Part shown: one piece after another, positions 62,938 through 64,000 of the stretch
Layout: each line of letters begins with the position of its first letter
Numbering within the stretch: the first letter of the stretch is position 1
Source: a bacterium
Lineage (GTDB): Bacteria > Spirochaetota > Leptospiria > Leptospirales > Leptonemataceae
Direction of reading: 5' to 3'
Assembly (NCBI GenBank): GCA_024742665.1
Contig: JANSYA010000003.1
Coordinates: 62,001-126,000 of the forward strand
DNA length: 64,000 nt
Program-made: the position numbers and the translations under genes
The notes under the pieces: model-generated
What the model was told of the DNA's origin: nothing
The model's database searches: none
What the model saw: only the letters and a program-made list of their open reading frames with translations

Positions 62938-64000
62938 TCAGTCTTTTACTTCGAAGATCAGAATGCTTTCGTCGTCGGCGAAACCGCTCTGCTCCGGCTT
63001 CGGAATCAGCAGATAGCGGCCGTCCGCGCTCCAGACCATGCTCTCGGGACGGAAACCGCGCGGCGCCCCGAAGACCTTGCCCGTCGAAAGCTTCTGCTCG
63101 TTTTTCCTGCCCATCTGCGGAAAGTCTCGCACGGCGACGTGTTTCGGTCCGCTGATCGCATTCCAGAAAATCAGGGCGCGTTTTCCGCCCGGCGTTACGA
63201 CGAAGTGGTTCATCAATCGCAGTCCCTTCGCCACGACCTTCGATTTGCCGCCGTCCAGAGGCAGGCGCACGATCGTGCCGGCCTGACTGGAACCCACCAG
63301 GCATTCGGCCGGCGTGCAGGCGAAAGCGTACGGCGTAACGGGCAGCGTAAAACGATACTGCTTGCGGCTCGCGATCTCCACGAAAAAACCGTCCGGCGGA
63401 TTCTTCGCGGCGACGCCGCGTTCGGTGTAATTTAAGATCGCCAGATATTTACGATCGCCCGTAAACTTCGGCTTCGCGATGACGCCCTTGGTCTTCAGAT
63501 CGATCTGCCAGTCCTCGTCGATCTCCAACGAGTCCAGGCTAACGCGATTCATCCGCACCGATTTGTACTGGCCGCAGCCGCCTTCGTTCGAATACAGCGC
63601 GTAGTACAGATATTCGTCGTCGGCGCCCGCCGCATAAAAGCTTTCGCGGACTCCCGGCGCTCCGATTTCGCGCAGTTCGCTCAGCTCGCCGGAGCGCGTA
63701 TCCAGGCTTACGAAATAATGTCGGCGATCCCATCCGTGAAAGACGCAGCTTTCTTTATTCGCCCGGCGACTGTCCTGTAAAACGAAACCGGCCCGACGCC
63801 CGTCGAAAGCTACGAGATTGGCGGACGGAAAACGGCCGCGAGTCAGCAGCTTCGCGTTCTCCGCTTTCAGTTTCATTAAGGGCAGCTCAAAGGAGCCGGT
63901 CTTTTGCGAAGGCAGATGCGCGTAGGCGAAAGCCACAGCGGTCGCTTTGTTGTTCGCGTCCCGCAGCCACTCGCGTCCGATATAAACATAGCCTTCGGGA
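62938..64000 (-). CDS. Beta-propeller-like protein (partial, 5' end outside window)
   Basis: An open frame ends at 62938 and runs past the right edge, giving about 353 visible residues. It is built of repeated four-stranded units (SANLVAFDGRRAGFVLQDSRR, ADDEYLYYALYSN, TGDRKYLAILNYTERG, SGPKHVAVRDFP, SMVWSADGRYLLIPKPE), which suggests a WD40/PD40-like beta-propeller. No signal peptide can be judged, as the start is not visible. The closing residues (ESILIFEVKD) fit the last propeller strand. I do not recognise a specific family. The internal GTG at 63936 is not a convincing start because the frame continues in coding style beyond it. Confidence 0.6.
   Translation of the reverse strand, partial: PEGYVYIGREWLRDANNKATAVAFAYAHLPSQKTGSFELPLMKLKAENAKLLTRGRFPSANLVAFDGRRAGFVLQDSRRANKESCVFHGWDRRHYFVSLDTRSGELSELREIGAPGVRESFYAAGADDEYLYYALYSNEGGCGQYKSVRMNRVSLDSLEIDEDWQIDLKTKGVIAKPKFTGDRKYLAILNYTERGVAAKNPPDGFFVEIASRKQYRFTLPVTPYAFACTPAECLVGSSQAGTIVRLPLDGGKSKVVAKGLRLMNHFVVTPGGKRALIFWNAISGPKHVAVRDFPQMGRKNEQKLSTGKVFGAPRGFRPESMVWSADGRYLLIPKPEQSGFADDESILIFEVKD

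Overview
The window is about 57% G+C by eye and reads as the chromosome of a diderm bacterium with many lipoproteins. My best guess is a spirochaete of the Leptospirales (Leptonema/Turneriella-like). The basis is several class III nucleotide cyclases, a FecR/fibronectin-like cyclase operon, lipoboxes with unusual residues before the Cys (LTHC, LPQC), SpoIIE/STAS regulators and an exosortase K/MSEP-CTERM pair. This assignment is inference; no rRNA or other marker gene is present. I saw no tRNA, rRNA, transposase, prophage or CRISPR array.

Layout. 1-3.5 kb: end of a probable SpoIIE-type phosphatase, a PAP2 phosphatase, a lipoprotein and an atypical Nramp-like transporter. 3.6-8.3 kb (minus): an anchored HEAT-repeat protein beside a secreted beta-rich protein, a TPR protein and a STAS antagonist. 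8.7-10.5 kb: a secreted VWA protein with a C-terminal anchor. 10.7-17.6 kb (minus): a CsoR-type sensor, a 1717-residue membrane protein resembling a STAND NTPase with a ruined P-loop, and a CBS-SpoIIE phosphatase. 17.8-25.6 kb (minus): a self-contained TonB system (exbB, two exbD, tonB, surface lipoprotein, small lipoprotein, TonB-dependent receptor) ending in a strong terminator. 25.7-27 kb: a DUF5690 transporter-like protein. 27.3-33.1 kb (minus): adenylate/guanylate cyclase, FecR protein, fibronectin-like protein and SH3 lipoprotein. 33.3-35.4 kb (minus): MoxR ATPase and VWA partner. 35.6-41.7 kb (plus): NarL-type regulator, DinB-like protein, an alpha/beta hydrolase-DedA-ATP-grasp triple fusion, and a second cyclase. 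41.7-45.9 kb (minus): PilZ, exosortase K and its dedicated MSEP-CTERM target. 46.1-47.9 kb (minus): D-aminoacylase-type amidohydrolase. 48-53.8 kb (plus): DUF2157, GDYXXLXY, DUF1223 and a serine beta-lactamase-like lipoprotein. 53.9-55.7 kb (minus): UbiD decarboxylase. 55.9-58.9 kb (plus): MDR oxidoreductase, a 56-codon gene, a YheT-like hydrolase with a histone-H1-like tail, and truncated haemoglobin. 59-64 kb: SLC12-like transporter, Ste24-like protease, a GC-rich tandem repeat, and a beta-propeller-like protein running off the edge.

Themes. Much of the window concerns envelope function and signalling. Two cyclases make cyclic nucleotides, a PilZ protein with an intact RxxxR motif suggests c-di-GMP input to the exosortase K locus, and SpoIIE/STAS proteins suggest partner-switching control. 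The most system-like loci are the PilZ-XrtK-MSEP-CTERM operon, the complete TonB island, the HEAT/beta-rich secreted pair, and the pseudo-STAND membrane receptor.
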